A DNA stretch of 64,000 bases from Streptomyces aureocirculatus (GTDB taxonomy: Bacteria > Actinomycetota > Actinomycetes > Streptomycetales > Streptomycetaceae). The stretch is from assembly GCF_000720475.1 (NCBI RefSeq), contig NZ_JOAP01000018.1:55273-119272 (forward strand), read 5' to 3'. Below, one piece after another: positions 8,799 through 17,730 of the stretch. Both the position numbers and the translations under genes were made by a program. The notes beneath the pieces are model-generated. The model made no database searches. It saw only the letters and a list, made by a program, of their open reading frames with translations, and was not told the origin of the DNA. Every line of letters starts with the position of its first letter. Within the stretch, counting starts at the first letter, position 1.

Positions 8799-9812
8799 AT
8801 GAGCCACAACCAGCCGGGCCCGTACGACGGGCAGCAGCCCCAGCAGCCAGGCCCCTACGGGGGCGGCCAGCCGCAGCAGCCCGGCCCCTACGGCCAGCAG
8901 CCGGGGGCCCCGCAGCCCGGCTACGGCTACCCGCAGCAGCCGCCCCAGCCCCAGCCCCAGCCGGGATACGGGTACCCCCAGCAGCCCCCGCAGGGCGTCC
9001 CGCCGCAGCAGCAGCCGTACGGCCAGCCCGGCTACGGCCAGCAGCCCCCGTACGGGCAGCAGCCCCCCGCCCCCTACGGTCAGGTCCCGCCCCCGCCCGG
9101 CGGAGGCGGCGGCAAGAAGACGGGCCTGATCGTCGGCGCGGTCGCCGTGGTCGCGGCCATCGCCGTGGGCGCCTACTTCGTCCTGGGCGGCAGCGACAGC
9201 GGCTCCGGCGGGGTCAAGGACGACGGCCCGCACAAGCTGACCACGCCCGAGACCGTCCTTTCCGAGTACAAGAAGGAGCCCGGTGGCAGCGGCGGGGGCA
9301 TGTCCTCCAGCGACATCAAGGAAGCCAAGAAGTTCGGGGTGAAGAACCCCAAGGACGTCAGCGCCCAGTACCAGGCGGGCGACAAGGAGAACCCGCTCAG
9401 CCTCAAGCTGATCGAGTTCGGGGGCGTGTACGGGGAGATCGCCGACCCCGAGAAGACCCTCGACGCCATGCTCGCCAACATGAAGAAAGAGTCCCAGGAG
9501 GACAAGGACAAGGACGGTGGCTCGGGCGGCCGGGACATCGAGTTGGTCGGCGACCCCAAGTCCTACGAGCCGGACTCCCTGGACGGCGCGATCCTCAAGT
9601 GCCAGGAGGCGAAGGCGTCCAACATGAACTCCGGCGGCTCCGGCGGGCCCAAGGAGATGAGGGTCGTGTACTGCCTGTGGGCGGACCACAGCACGCTCGG
9701 TTTCGCCGCGCCCATGGACGTCGCCGGCATGGCGTCGGGCAAGGCGGCGGACGCCGAGGCCGCGGCGGAGACCACCGCCAAGCTGCGCAAGGAGATCCGC
9801 GTCAAGATCTGA
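8799..9812 (+). CDS. Pro/Gln/Gly-rich membrane-anchored protein, copy 2
   Basis: 337-residue tandem paralogue of the preceding gene. A disordered PGPYGQQP repeat tail (1-108) is followed by a membrane helix IVGAVAVVAAIAVGAYFVL at about 111-130. The extracytoplasmic domain has conserved cysteines in ILKCQEA and VYCLWAD. Start ATG 8799 is chosen over an in-frame upstream start because of the purine-rich GAAGGGGGAACCGAGGA just before it and because MSHNQPGPY aligns with MSYNQPGPY of copy 1. Compared with copy 1, the Pro/Gln tract differs in repeat number and the globular domain has diverged moderately, so the duplication is not recent. Confidence 0.8.
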   Translation: MSHNQPGPYDGQQPQQPGPYGGGQPQQPGPYGQQPGAPQPGYGYPQQPPQPQPQPGYGYPQQPPQGVPPQQQPYGQPGYGQQPPYGQQPPAPYGQVPPPPGGGGGKKTGLIVGAVAVVAAIAVGAYFVLGGSDSGSGGVKDDGPHKLTTPETVLSEYKKEPGGSGGGMSSSDIKEAKKFGVKNPKDVSAQYQAGDKENPLSLKLIEFGGVYGEIADPEKTLDAMLANMKKESQEDKDKDGGSGGRDIELVGDPKSYEPDSLDGAILKCQEAKASNMNSGGSGGPKEMRVVYCLWADHSTLGFAAPMDVAGMASGKAADAEAAAETTAKLRKEIRVKI

Positions 9813-9836
9813 CCCGCGGGGGTCGGACGGACAGCG

Positions 9837-9864
9837 CGAGGGCCCGGCTCCGGCCGGGCCCTCG
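9837..9864 (+). terminator. Hairpin terminator after membrane-protein copy 2
   Basis: 12-bp perfect stem CGAGGGCCCGGC, 9837-9848 / 9853-9864, with a TCCG tetraloop. Confidence 0.7.
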
Positions 9865-9905
9865 GCACGGGGGGGCGCCTCGGCACGGGGGGCGCCCCGG
9901 CACGC

Positions 9906-9948
9906 ACGAGGGGCGCCCGGCGAGATCAACTCGCCGGGCGCCCCTCGT
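9906..9948. terminator. Strong bidirectional hairpin between membrane protein and clpX
   Basis: 19-bp perfect stem 9906-9924 / 9930-9948 (ACGAGGGGCGCCCGGCGAG) with an ATCAA loop, just downstream of the clpX stop on the minus strand. Confidence 0.85.
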
Positions 9949-9965
9949 CGTTGCCGTCGTGTCGG

Positions 9966-11252
9966 CTACGCGGACTTCTGCTCGCCGGGCCCCGAGCCCC
10001 GGACGTCGCGCGGCACCAGCGTCGGGTTCACGTTCGAGTGGACGACGTCCGCCGTGATGACGACGCGGGCGACGTCCTTGCGGGACGGGACCTCGTACAT
10101 CACCGACTGGAGGACTTCCTCCATGATTGCGCGCAGACCGCGGGCGCCGGTCTGGCGGAGGATGGCCTGGTCGGCGATGGCTTCCAGGGCCGCGCGCTCG
10201 AAGTCCAGCTCCACTCCGTCGAGTTCGAAGAGGCGCTCGTACTGCTTGACGAGGGCGTTGCGCGGCTCGATCAGGATCTGGAGAAGTGCTTCGCGGTCCA
10301 GGTTGTGCACGGACGTGATGACCGGGAGGCGGCCGATGAACTCGGGGATCATCCCGAACTTCACCAGGTCCTCCGGCATGATGTCCTCGAACTGGTCCTT
10401 CTCCTCCAGCTCCCGCTTGGAGCGGATGGTGGCGCCGAAGCCGATGCCCTTGGCTCCCGCCCGCGCCTCGATGATCTTTTCGAGGCCTGCGAAGGCGCCG
10501 CCCACGATGAACAGCACGTTCGTCGTGTCGATCTGGATGAACTCCTGATGCGGGTGCTTGCGGCCGCCCTGCGGCGGCACGGAGGCCGTCGTGCCCTCCA
10601 GGATCTTCAGGAGGGCCTGCTGGACGCCTTCGCCGGACACATCGCGCGTGATCGACGGGTTCTCGCTCTTCCGCGCGACCTTGTCGATCTCGTCGATGTA
10701 GATGATGCCCGTCTCGGCCTTCTTGACGTCGTAGTCGGCGGCCTGGATGAGCTTCAGGAGGATGTTCTCCACGTCCTCGCCGACATAGCCCGCCTCCGTG
10801 AGCGCCGTCGCGTCGGCGATGGCGAAGGGGACGTTCAGCATGCGGGCGAGCGTCTGGGCGAGCAGCGTCTTGCCGGAGCCGGTGGGGCCGAGCAGCAGGA
10901 TGTTGGACTTCGCCAGCTCGATGGCGTCCTCGCGGCCCTGTGCGCCGCCGTTCTCCCCGGCCTGGACGCGCTTGTAGTGGTTGTAGACCGCCACGGAGAG
11001 CGCCTTCTTGGCGGGTTCCTGGCCGACCACATACCCCTCGAGGAACTCGTAGATCTCGCGGGGCTTGGGCAGTTCCTCCCAGCGGACCTCGCTCGTCTCG
11101 GCGAGTTCTTCCTCGATGATCTCGTTACAGAGATCGATGCACTCATCGCAGATGTACACGCCGGGGCCTGCGATGAGCTTTTTGACCTGCTTCTGACTCT
11201 TTCCGCAGAACGAGCACTTGAGCAGATCGCCGCCGTCACCGATGCGTGCCAC
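9966..11252 (-). CDS. clpX: ATP-dependent Clp protease ATP-binding subunit ClpX
   Basis: 428-residue AAA+ unfoldase that recognises substrates and threads them into ClpP. N-terminal C4 zinc domain with Cys13, Cys16, Cys35 and Cys38. Walker A GPTGSGKT is at 122-129, the pore loop GYVGED at about 155-160, Walker B IIYIDEID at 183-190. A GGRKHP RKH-type motif and an IGF loop (KGIGFGA) for docking on ClpP follow. The C-terminal small AAA domain carries [13 protein letters not shown] (sensor 2). Full length for the family. It follows clpP2 on the same strand after 204 bp, so it may have its own promoter. Confidence 0.98.
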   Translation of the reverse strand: MARIGDGGDLLKCSFCGKSQKQVKKLIAGPGVYICDECIDLCNEIIEEELAETSEVRWEELPKPREIYEFLEGYVVGQEPAKKALSVAVYNHYKRVQAGENGGAQGREDAIELAKSNILLLGPTGSGKTLLAQTLARMLNVPFAIADATALTEAGYVGEDVENILLKLIQAADYDVKKAETGIIYIDEIDKVARKSENPSITRDVSGEGVQQALLKILEGTTASVPPQGGRKHPHQEFIQIDTTNVLFIVGGAFAGLEKIIEARAGAKGIGFGATIRSKRELEEKDQFEDIMPEDLVKFGMIPEFIGRLPVITSVHNLDREALLQILIEPRNALVKQYERLFELDGVELDFERAALEAIADQAILRQTGARGLRAIMEEVLQSVMYEVPSRKDVARVVITADVVHSNVNPTLVPRDVRGSGPGEQKSA

Positions 11253-11456
11253 GGTGTGCTTCCCCTTCGCCTGGGAGACGCCCTTGGTCCAGCGGCTCCT
11301 GGTGCCTTGTATCCGACGGTACCTTGCCCGGCCCCCCGTTCGGGCCCCCCTTGGCGTGGTTCGCTTCGCCGAGGGCCGTGCCGAGGGGTGGGCGGATGGT
11401 GCTGCGGTGCCCCGGGCGAGGCCGACGGGCGGTCTCGTCCGGGGCTCGGCCGGGAC

Positions 11457-12128
11457 TCAGAGAACCGAGTCGTTGTTCATCTTCCGGGTGGAGATGATCT
11501 GGTCGACCAGACCGTACGCCAGCGCGTCCTCGGCGGTGAGGATCTTGTCGCGCTCGATGTCGTCGCGGATCTTCTCGATCGGCGTCGTGGAGTGCTTGGC
11601 CAGCATCTCCTCGAGCTGCGTACGCATACGGAGGATCTCGTTGGCGGCGATCTCCAGGTCGGAGAGCTGCTCACGGCCCGTACCGCCGGACGGCTGGTGG
11701 ATGAGCACGCGGGCGTTCGGCAGGGCCATGCGCTTGCCGGGCGTACCCGCGGCGAGGAGCACGGCGGCCGCGGAGGACGCCTGGCCCATGCAGACCGTCT
11801 GGATGTCGGGCTTCACGAACTGCATCGTGTCGTAGATCGCGGTGAGCGCCGTGAAGGAGCCGCCGGGGCTGTTGATGTAGACCGAGATGTCCCGGTCGGG
11901 GTCCATCGACTCCAGGCAGAGGAGCTGCGCCATGACGTCGTTGGCGGAGGCGTCGTCGATCTGGACGCCGAGGAAGATCACGCGCTCTTCGAAGAGCTTC
12001 GCGTACGGGTCGTACTCGCGCACGCCCTGCGAGGTGCGCTCGACGAAGCGCGGGATCACATAGCGGTTGTCCACCTGGGGGCCGGTGTGCAGGCCCGTGG
12101 CCTGGCCGATGGCGGGGAAGGTGTTCAT
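11457..12128 (-). CDS. clpP2: ATP-dependent Clp protease proteolytic subunit ClpP2
   Basis: 223-residue serine peptidase subunit. Catalytic triad: Ser119 ([10 protein letters not shown]), His144 (VLIHQPSGG) and Asp194 ([12 protein letters not shown]). [10 protein letters not shown] supplies the oxyanion region. The N-terminal 40 residues are longer than in E. coli ClpP and probably include a processed propeptide. Start ATG 12128 (MNTFPAIGQ), which keeps a 55-bp gap from clpP1; more upstream in-frame codons would run into clpP1. In Streptomyces and Mycobacterium ClpP1 and ClpP2 form a mixed tetradecamer, and here the genes are co-oriented, with clpP1 first, as an operon. Confidence 0.96.
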   Translation of the reverse strand: MNTFPAIGQATGLHTGPQVDNRYVIPRFVERTSQGVREYDPYAKLFEERVIFLGVQIDDASANDVMAQLLCLESMDPDRDISVYINSPGGSFTALTAIYDTMQFVKPDIQTVCMGQASSAAAVLLAAGTPGKRMALPNARVLIHQPSGGTGREQLSDLEIAANEILRMRTQLEEMLAKHSTTPIEKIRDDIERDKILTAEDALAYGLVDQIISTRKMNNDSVL

Positions 12129-12183
12129 CAGAGGTGTTCCGTCCTGGGTGTGAGCGTGGGCTTGGCCGACCGGGGTGCCTGTG

Positions 12184-12801
12184 TCAGGCGCCCGTGCCGC
12201 CGCCGCCCGGAACGCCCGAAGCGGCGCTGATGATCTCGTCGATGAGGCCGTACTCCTTGGCCTCGTCGGTGGTGAACCAGCGGTCGCGGTCACCGTCGCG
12301 GATGATCGTCTCGACCGTCTGGCCGGAGTGGCGGGCGGTGATCTCGGCCATGCGCTGCTTGGTGCGCAGCAGGTACTCCGCCTGGATCTTGACGTCCGAC
12401 GCGGTGCCGCCGATGCCGGCGGAGCCCTGGTGCATCAGGATGTCCGTGTGCGGCAGGGCGAAGCGCTTGCCCGCGGCGCCGCCCGTCAGCAGGAACTGGC
12501 CCATGGAGGCGGCCATGCCCATGCCGATGGTGACGACGTCGTTCGGGATGTACTGCATGGTGTCGTAGATCGCCATGCCGGCGGTCACCGAGCCGCCGGG
12601 GCTGTTGATGTAGAGGTAGATGTCCTTCGAGGGGTCGGCCGCGAGGAGGAGCATCTGCGCCGTGATCTTGTTGGCGATGTCGTCGTCGACCTGCTGCCCG
12701 AGGAAGACGATCCGCTCGCCGAGCAGCCGGTTGTACACATGGTCGCCGAGGCCACCACCGATGGACGGCTCACCGGCTGCGTTGGGCATCAGATTCGTCA
12801 C
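12184..12801 (-). CDS. clpP1: ATP-dependent Clp protease proteolytic subunit ClpP1
   Basis: 205-residue ClpP. Catalytic Ser99 ([10 protein letters not shown]), His124 (LMHQGSAGI), Asp173 ([12 protein letters not shown]). Length and motifs are standard. Start GTG 12801 is preceded by AGGTGG at a good distance; the in-frame ATG five codons in (MPNAAG) is an alternative. First gene of the clpP1-clpP2 operon. A ClgR-type site about 130 bp upstream fits the known activation of this operon by ClgR. Confidence 0.97.
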   Translation of the reverse strand: MTNLMPNAAGEPSIGGGLGDHVYNRLLGERIVFLGQQVDDDIANKITAQMLLLAADPSKDIYLYINSPGGSVTAGMAIYDTMQYIPNDVVTIGMGMAASMGQFLLTGGAAGKRFALPHTDILMHQGSAGIGGTASDVKIQAEYLLRTKQRMAEITARHSGQTVETIIRDGDRDRWFTTDEAKEYGLIDEIISAASGVPGGGGTGA

Positions 12802-12887
12802 GTATCCACCTGCTCGTCTCTGACGGCACCGGCCGTCTCAGCATCTTCGTTCCGAGGGCAACGAGTCCACTGCCCTCGTATTCATGG

Positions 12888-12945
12888 ACCCTAACGCGCG
12901 GGTCCCTTCGGGGAATCCCGCAGAGGCAACTGTTCGCTGTGAGCG
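12888..12945 (-). promoter_or_regulatory. clpP1 promoter region with ClgR-type site
   Basis: On the plus strand GTTCGC (12932-12937), five bases, then GCG (12943-12945) matches the Streptomyces ClgR site GTTCGC-N5-GCG as I recall it from the clpP1, clpC and lon promoters. A candidate -10 TAGGGT (read on the minus strand from 12893 to 12888) lies about 40-50 bp downstream of it in the sense of transcription, a distance suited to an activator. Motif match is exact; function is inferred. Confidence 0.65.
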
Positions 12946-13019
12946 CAGGTAGCGCCCCCTGCGGGGGCGCGGACCCACTCAGGGATGTGGCGCCACCCCG
13001 CCGGGGCCGGGGGGCCTGT

Positions 13020-13180
13020 GCGCCCCGTCAGGGGCGCGGGGAACTGCGCGGCCAGCCACAGTGGTGCCGCGGTCGCCGACGGAGCGCGGCCCGGCAGACG
13101 CGTCTGCCAGGTCCCGCGCCATGGCCCCTGCGGGTTGTCCTGGGTTGCTCGCGCAGTTCCCCGCGCCCCTGACGGGGCGC
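13020..13180. repeat. Perfect 31-bp inverted repeat with 99-bp loop
   Basis: 13020-13050 and 13150-13180 are perfect reverse complements; the core is GGGGCGCGGGGAACTGCGCG. The motif is one I associate with repeated streptomycete intergenic sequence. It sits in the 452-bp gap between tig and clpP1, where no gene is evident. Confidence 0.8.
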
Positions 13181-13200
13181 GACCACCCCGGAAAGGGGCG

Positions 13201-13232
13201 GGGCCCCCGGGGACACATGTCCCCGGGGGCCC
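13201..13232 (-). terminator. Hairpin terminator after tig
   Basis: 14-bp perfect stem GGGCCCCCGGGGAC, 13201-13214 / 13219-13232, ACAT loop, 22 bp beyond the tig stop codon. Confidence 0.8.
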
Positions 13233-13253
13233 AGCGGTTACGGCAGTGGAAGA

Positions 13254-14672
13254 TCAGGCTTCGGGCTTCTCGTCGGCCTTGGCCGACTCCTCGGCGCCGG
13301 CCTCGGCGGAGGCGTCCGCCTGCCCACCCTCGACGGAGTCGGCAGCGTCGGCAGCGTCGTCCTCGTCCTCGAGGTCGACCACCTCACCGTTGGCGTCCTT
13401 GACGGTGGCCGCCTCGACGACCACGGCGAGCGCCTTGCCGCGGGCGACCTCGCCGACGAGCATCGGCACCTGGCCACCTTCCACGACGGCCTGGGCGAAC
13501 TGGTCGGGGCTCATGCCGGAGGACTGCGCGCGACGCATGAGGTGCTCGGTGAGCTCCTCCTGGTTGACGTTCAGCTTCTCCTTGTTGACGAGCTCGTCCA
13601 GGACGAACTGCGTCTTGATGCCCTTGACCGCCTGCTCACGGGTCTCGGCGTCGAACTCTTCCTCGGTCTTGCCCTGGATCTCCAGGTACTTCGCGAGGTC
13701 GAGGCCCATCTGGCCGAGCTGGTGGTGCTCCAGGTTGTGCTTGCGGGTGCGGATCTCGTCCTCGAGCAGCTTCTCGGGGACGGGGACCTCGACCAGCTCA
13801 AGGAGCTTCTCCAGGACGCGCTCCTGAGCCTGCGTGGCCTGGTCGAACTGGCGGGCCGTCTCCAGGCGCTTGCGGCTGTCGGCCTTCAGCTCGTCCAGGG
13901 TGTCGAACTCCGACGCGAGCTGCGCGAAGTCGTCGTCCAGCTCCGGCAGTTCGCGCTTGGCGACCTGGGTGACCTTGACGGTGACCTCGGACTCCTTGCC
14001 GGCCGCCGAGCCGCCCTTCAGCTCGGAGGTGAAGGTGGCCTCGCCACCGGCCTCCAGGCCCTTCACGGCGTCGTCGATGCCTTCGAGCAGCTCGCCGGAG
14101 CCGATGGTGTAGGAGACGCCGGACGCGACGCCGTCCTCCAGGACCTCGCCCTCGACCTTGGCCTCCAGGTCGATCGTCACGACGTCGCCGTCCTCGGCGG
14201 CACGCTCGACCGGGGAGGTGGACGCGAAGCGCTCGCGCAGCTCCTCGACGGCCTTGTCGATGTCCTCGTCGGAGATCTCGACGGCGTCGACCTCGACCTC
14301 GATGCCGGAGTAGTCCGGGATCTCGACGGTCGGACGGACGTCGACCTCAGCGGTGAAGTTGAGGGTCTCGTTGTCCTTCAGCTCGGTGATGTCCACCTCG
14401 GGCTGGCCCAGGACGTTGAGCTCGGCCTCGTTGACCGCCTCGGTGTAGAACTTCGGGAGGGCGTCGTTGACGGCCTCCTCAAGCACCGCACCGCGGCCGA
14501 ACCGCTGGTCGATGACGCGGGCCGGGATCTTGCCCTTGCGGAAGCCCTTCACCGTGACCTGCTGGTTGATCTTCTTGTACGCCGCGTCGAGGCTGTCCTT
14601 GAGCTCCTCGAAGGGCACCTCGACAGTGAGCCGAACCCGGGTCGGGTTCAGGGTCTCCACGGCGCTCTTCAC
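13254..14672 (-). CDS. tig: Trigger factor
   Basis: 472-residue ribosome-associated chaperone with peptidyl-prolyl isomerase activity, acting on nascent chains at the exit tunnel. Ribosome-binding domain with the signature GFRKGK at residues 43-48. The FKBP-type domain follows at about 155-245 ([14 protein letters not shown] ... [16 protein letters not shown]), then the helical substrate-binding C-terminus. The last 50 or so residues are an unusually acidic, Ala/Glu/Asp-rich tail typical of streptomycetes. Start GTG 14672 is chosen because AAGGAGA precedes it by about 7 bases; the frame stays open far upstream but only through the tRNA-Pro region. Confidence 0.97.
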   Translation of the reverse strand: MKSAVETLNPTRVRLTVEVPFEELKDSLDAAYKKINQQVTVKGFRKGKIPARVIDQRFGRGAVLEEAVNDALPKFYTEAVNEAELNVLGQPEVDITELKDNETLNFTAEVDVRPTVEIPDYSGIEVEVDAVEISDEDIDKAVEELRERFASTSPVERAAEDGDVVTIDLEAKVEGEVLEDGVASGVSYTIGSGELLEGIDDAVKGLEAGGEATFTSELKGGSAAGKESEVTVKVTQVAKRELPELDDDFAQLASEFDTLDELKADSRKRLETARQFDQATQAQERVLEKLLELVEVPVPEKLLEDEIRTRKHNLEHHQLGQMGLDLAKYLEIQGKTEEEFDAETREQAVKGIKTQFVLDELVNKEKLNVNQEELTEHLMRRAQSSGMSPDQFAQAVVEGGQVPMLVGEVARGKALAVVVEAATVKDANGEVVDLEDEDDAADAADSVEGGQADASAEAGAEESAKADEKPEA

Positions 14673-14743
14673 GGTTCGGTCTCCTTGGTGGGCTGACTTC
14701 TTGGTTTCTGCCCGGTTGAGAGACACACGGGCACGCAGCTTGC

Positions 14744-14774
14744 ATAGTAACGGCACGCGGGAGCCGACCCACAA
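14744..14774 (-). promoter_or_regulatory. Possible tig promoter
   Basis: On the minus strand TTGTGG (14774-14769), 19 bases, then TACTAT (14749-14744), about 70 bp upstream of the tig start. The spacing is slightly long for a housekeeping promoter. Confidence 0.35.
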
Positions 14775-14937
14775 CGCGATCTTGGAAGAGGGACCGGACC
14801 GCCGGGGCCGTGCGGGCGCTCCCCCGCCGCGGGGAAGAGGCGGGGAGACGCCGGGGAGACGCCGGGAAGACACTGGGAGGACCCAGGGAGTCGCCCGGAG
14901 CCCGTGGGGAACAAGCCACACGGGCGGGGGACCGTAC

Positions 14938-15014
14938 TGGTCGGGGTGGCGGGATTTGAACCCACGGCCTTCCGCTCCCAAAGCGGACGCGCTACCAAGC
15001 TGCGCCACACCCCG
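14938..15014 (-). tRNA. tRNA-Pro (anticodon TGG)
   Basis: Minus-strand cloverleaf: acceptor CGGGGTG pairs with CACCCCG plus discriminator A. D arm GGCGCAGCTTGGTAGCGC, anticodon stem TCCGC/GCGGA with loop TTTGGGA (anticodon TGG), T arm GTGGG-TTCAAAT-CCCGC. A 3' CCA is encoded (14938-14940 read as CCA). The RNA body is 74 bases plus CCA. Confidence 0.95.
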
Positions 15015-15178
15015 TCGGTGCGACACGTAGGGTACATGCCCGCAGGCAGCGCGACTCCCGGTTTACCGGGGCGCACGGAGGTGGTGTGCGGGGGTCCGCT
15101 CCGACCCGCTACGATGCTTGCCGTGCAGCGGTCACCGGCCTGGCGTCAGGATCGGTGGCGATCGACTGTGCGAAACAT

Positions 15179-15252
15179 GCGGGCGTAGCTCAATGGTAGA
15201 GCCCTAGTCTTCCAAACTAGCTACGCGGGTTCGATTCCCGTCGCCCGCTCCA
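15179..15252 (+). tRNA. tRNA-Gly (anticodon TCC)
   Basis: GCGGGCG acceptor pairs with CGCCCGC at 15242-15248. The D arm GCTCAATGGTAGAGC lacks extra bases. Anticodon arm CTAGT-CTTCCAA-ACTAG gives anticodon TCC. T arm CGGG-TTCGATT-CCCG. Discriminator T and an encoded CCA at 15250-15252. Confidence 0.95.
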
Positions 15253-15363
15253 AGGCCTCCGGCCCGGTCCCCGAACACGTTCGGCGGGCCGGGCCGGACG
15301 CGTTCACGCCGTCGGGATCGCGTACCCGGCGCCCGGCCAGGGGCCCCGGGAGAGGGCCCGACC

Positions 15364-15447
15364 GGGCACGCGTGGGCATGCGGACACGCGGGCATGCGGA
15401 CCCACGGGCACGCGGGCACACCCGTGGCGACGGACACACCCGTGCCC
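15364..15447. repeat. Low-complexity repeats of GGGCATGCGGAC type
   Basis: Iterated imperfect units such as GGGCACGCG, GGGCATGCGGACACGC and GGGCATGCGGACCCAC between tRNA-Gly and the small membrane-protein gene. No coding signal is seen here. Confidence 0.5.
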
Positions 15448-15454
15448 GTCGCCG

Positions 15455-15658
15455 TCAGAACTGTATGTCTCCGATGGTGTTCGCGAGCGAGTCCAGGAGT
15501 TCCTGGATGTCGTCGGCCATTCCCGTCGAGGCCAGGACGAACCCGAACAGGGCCGCGACGATGGCGGGCCATACCTTGATGTTCCCCTGACGAATCATCA
15601 TGACAAGGACGATCGCCAACAGCAGTACCACTGACAGCGAAATGGCCACACTGATCAC
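15455..15658 (-). CDS. Small membrane protein, 67 residues
   Basis: Two hydrophobic segments (about residues 3-22 and 29-46, MISVAISLSVVLLLAIVLVM and VWPAIVAALFGFVLAST) separated by RQGNIK. An acidic amphipathic tail DDIQELLDSLANTIGDIQF follows. Start GTG 15658; the Shine-Dalgarno is weak (TAGGGTG just before). I do not recognise a family by name, though similar short proteins are, from memory, frequent in streptomycetes. Gene density, frame bias and the clean stop favour a real gene. Partner and function unknown; the tail could be a docking helix. Confidence 0.65.
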   Translation of the reverse strand: MISVAISLSVVLLLAIVLVMMIRQGNIKVWPAIVAALFGFVLASTGMADDIQELLDSLANTIGDIQF

Positions 15659-16412
15659 ACCCTAGGTCGGTCGCTTGCCCGCCCGGGGGGTACGACCCGC
15701 ACTCCCCCGCCAGAACCATCGTGCCACCAACAGGACCCCGTCATGCGGCCGGTGACACATCGTCGGCCAAGCCTTGACCAGCACTGCCCCCGCCCCGCGC
15801 GGCACTTGGGGAGCCACGGCCCACCGGTCACACGGGAACCACGGTTACCCGTACGGGAATTCGACGGTCCACCCGCGGGCGAATTCGACGTGATCGTTTC
15901 CATGGCCGGACAACGCCTCGACATCACAAGGGCACCGTCCCGTCACCCGTACACCGGGACGTTCACACAAGTTCCTCACAAGAATTCGAATTGTCGCCGA
16001 GGGCACACCGGGCGGGGTGTCATATTCCGCCACGACCCATTCAACATGGACATTCCACCCGAGTCCTCTGCGGGCGTTATGCACTATTTAAGCGGTATGA
16101 GCTATGACGTACCGGACAGTTGATCCTCGCGACACGAAGGTGACCGACATTCGAATTCCGGCCGGAGACGAACGGAGCAGGCCGGAGAACCGGAGAAACA
16201 GCGGTCGGTAACCGGCAACCGGTAACCGGTGAACTCCGTCGAAGTCCTGCGAACTCAGACGGGCACCGAGCACTGCCCGGGATGAATGAATTGAGGGTTT
16301 TACGGGAACACCACAGCGACGCTAGGGTGCCTCAGATGTTCCACGCTGCCACGACCCCCGCAGGCGCAGTGCGGTCCCGGATCGTCTCACCGAGCTCATG
16401 GTGGGAGGGCCT
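15659..16412. other. Long gene-free stretch, AT-richer than surroundings
   Basis: About 750 bp with no convincing coding region on either strand. It is relatively AT-rich around 16010-16100 (for example GCACTATTTAAGCGG). At 16207-16234 there are four consecutive 7-bp units GGTAACC, GGCAACC, GGTAACC, GGTGAAC. It lies upstream of the acyltransferase gene and may carry its control region or a small RNA; neither can be shown from sequence alone. Confidence 0.5.
16207..16234. repeat. Four tandem 7-bp GGTAACC-type units
   Basis: GGTAACC, GGCAACC, GGTAACC, GGTGAAC follow each other without a gap, about 180 bp upstream of the acyltransferase start. Possible multi-site operator. Confidence 0.6.
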
Positions 16413-17675
16413 GTGACGAACTCCGTTCAACCGCACGGCAGGCACCGGGCGCCACTGCCTCCCGTACAGCCCCACGTACCGGAACCGGCCGCCGGAATGC
16501 CCGCCCCGCGCGTCCCCCGCTCCTCCGCCCCGAGAGTCCCGAGATCCCCGACGGCGTACGCGACATCCCCGACGGCGTACGCGACGCCCCCTGCGCCCGC
16601 CGGGCACGAAACCCGGGCCGCGGACAAGCCCGCCAAGCAACGCGACGCGTTCTTCGACAACGCCAAGTACCTGGCGATCGTGCTCGTCGCGATGGGCCAC
16701 GCGTGGGAACCGCTGACGGACCACAGCCGCAGCGCCGAAGCGCTGTACATGACCGTCTACACCTTCCACATGCCGGCGTTCATCCTGATCTCCGGCTACT
16801 TCTCGCGCAGCTTCGACATGCGCCCCGACCGGCTCAAGCGCCTGGTGACCGGCGTCGCCGTGCCCTACGTGATCTTCGAGGTCGCGTACACCTTCTTCAA
16901 ACGGTGGGGCGACGACGATCCGACGCAGCCGATCAGCCTGCTCGACCCGTGGTACCTGACGTGGTTCCTCATCGCCCTGTTCGTGTGGCGGCTGACCACT
17001 CCGCTGTGGAAGATCGTGCGCCGGCCGGTGCCCCTGGCCCTCGCCATCGCGGTGCTCGCCGTGATCTCGCCCGACATCGGCGACGACCTCGACCTGCAAC
17101 GCGTCCTACAGTTCCTGCCGTTCTTCGTCCTCGGTCTCTTCATCAAGCCCGAGCACTTCCAACTGGTGCGGCGGCGCGAGGTGCGGATCCTGTCGGTCCC
17201 GGTGTTCGCGTGCGCGGTGGTGCTCGCCTACTGGGCCGCGCCGCGGATGACGTCGGTGTGGTTCTACCGCCGTGACAGCGCGCAGGAGCTGGGCGTCCCG
17301 TGGTGGGTCGGCATCGTCATGACCCTGGCCCTGTTCGGCTGCTCGGTGCTGCTCACCGCGTGCTTCTTCGCCTGGGTGCCGCGGCGGAAGATGTGGTTCA
17401 CCGTCCTTGGCGCCGGCACGCTGTACGGCTATCTGCTGCACGGCTTCCTGGCCAAGGGCTCCCGGTTCTGGGGCTGGTTCGACGCCAACCCGTGGCTGCG
17501 CGAACCCACGGGCGAGGTGCTCGTGACCGTGATCGCGGCCGCCGTGGTCACCCTGCTCTGCACGCCTCCCGTGCAGCGCCTCTTCCGCTTCGCGATGGAG
17601 CCGAAGATGGAGTGGGCGTTCCGCAGGGACGCGGCCGCCATCGCCCGCGAACGAAGTTCGTCGGCGCGGCGCTAG
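16413..17675 (+). CDS. Acyltransferase-3 family integral membrane protein
   Basis: 420-residue membrane acyltransferase (OafA/WecH/NolL superfamily), which typically O-acetylates cell-surface or secreted polymers. Residues 1-75 are a Pro/Arg-rich tail containing near repeats (PRVPRSSAPRVPRSP and TAYATSPTAYATPP). The core begins DAFFDNAKYLAIVLVAMGHAWEPL, where the His is the family's conserved residue. About ten hydrophobic helices follow, including YMTVYTFHMPAFILISGYF. Start GTG 16413 is preferred because GGGAGGG lies directly upstream; ATG 16398 is an alternative. The substrate is unknown. Confidence 0.85.
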   Translation: MTNSVQPHGRHRAPLPPVQPHVPEPAAGMPAPRVPRSSAPRVPRSPTAYATSPTAYATPPAPAGHETRAADKPAKQRDAFFDNAKYLAIVLVAMGHAWEPLTDHSRSAEALYMTVYTFHMPAFILISGYFSRSFDMRPDRLKRLVTGVAVPYVIFEVAYTFFKRWGDDDPTQPISLLDPWYLTWFLIALFVWRLTTPLWKIVRRPVPLALAIAVLAVISPDIGDDLDLQRVLQFLPFFVLGLFIKPEHFQLVRRREVRILSVPVFACAVVLAYWAAPRMTSVWFYRRDSAQELGVPWWVGIVMTLALFGCSVLLTACFFAWVPRRKMWFTVLGAGTLYGYLLHGFLAKGSRFWGWFDANPWLREPTGEVLVTVIAAAVVTLLCTPPVQRLFRFAMEPKMEWAFRRDAAAIARERSSSARR

Positions 17676-17701
17676 CCGCACGCGGCTGTCCGGCTCCGCC
17701 C

Positions 17702-17728
17702 GCTCGTACGGCTCGTACGGCTCGTACG
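17702..17728. repeat. Three perfect 9-bp repeats GCTCGTACG
   Basis: Consecutive copies at 17702, 17711 and 17720 between the convergent acyltransferase and HD-hydrolase genes, ending just before the latter's stop codon. Confidence 0.7.
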
Positions 17729-17730
17729 GC

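Noticed and set aside
11359..11372. ClgR site before clpX (GTTCGC at 11359)
   Set aside because: The second half reads CGA, not GCG, after five bases; only a half-site.
15743..16123. 126-codon plus-strand open frame in the gene-free region
   Set aside because: No ribosome site, no domain, composition unlike neighbouring genes; not supported as a gene.
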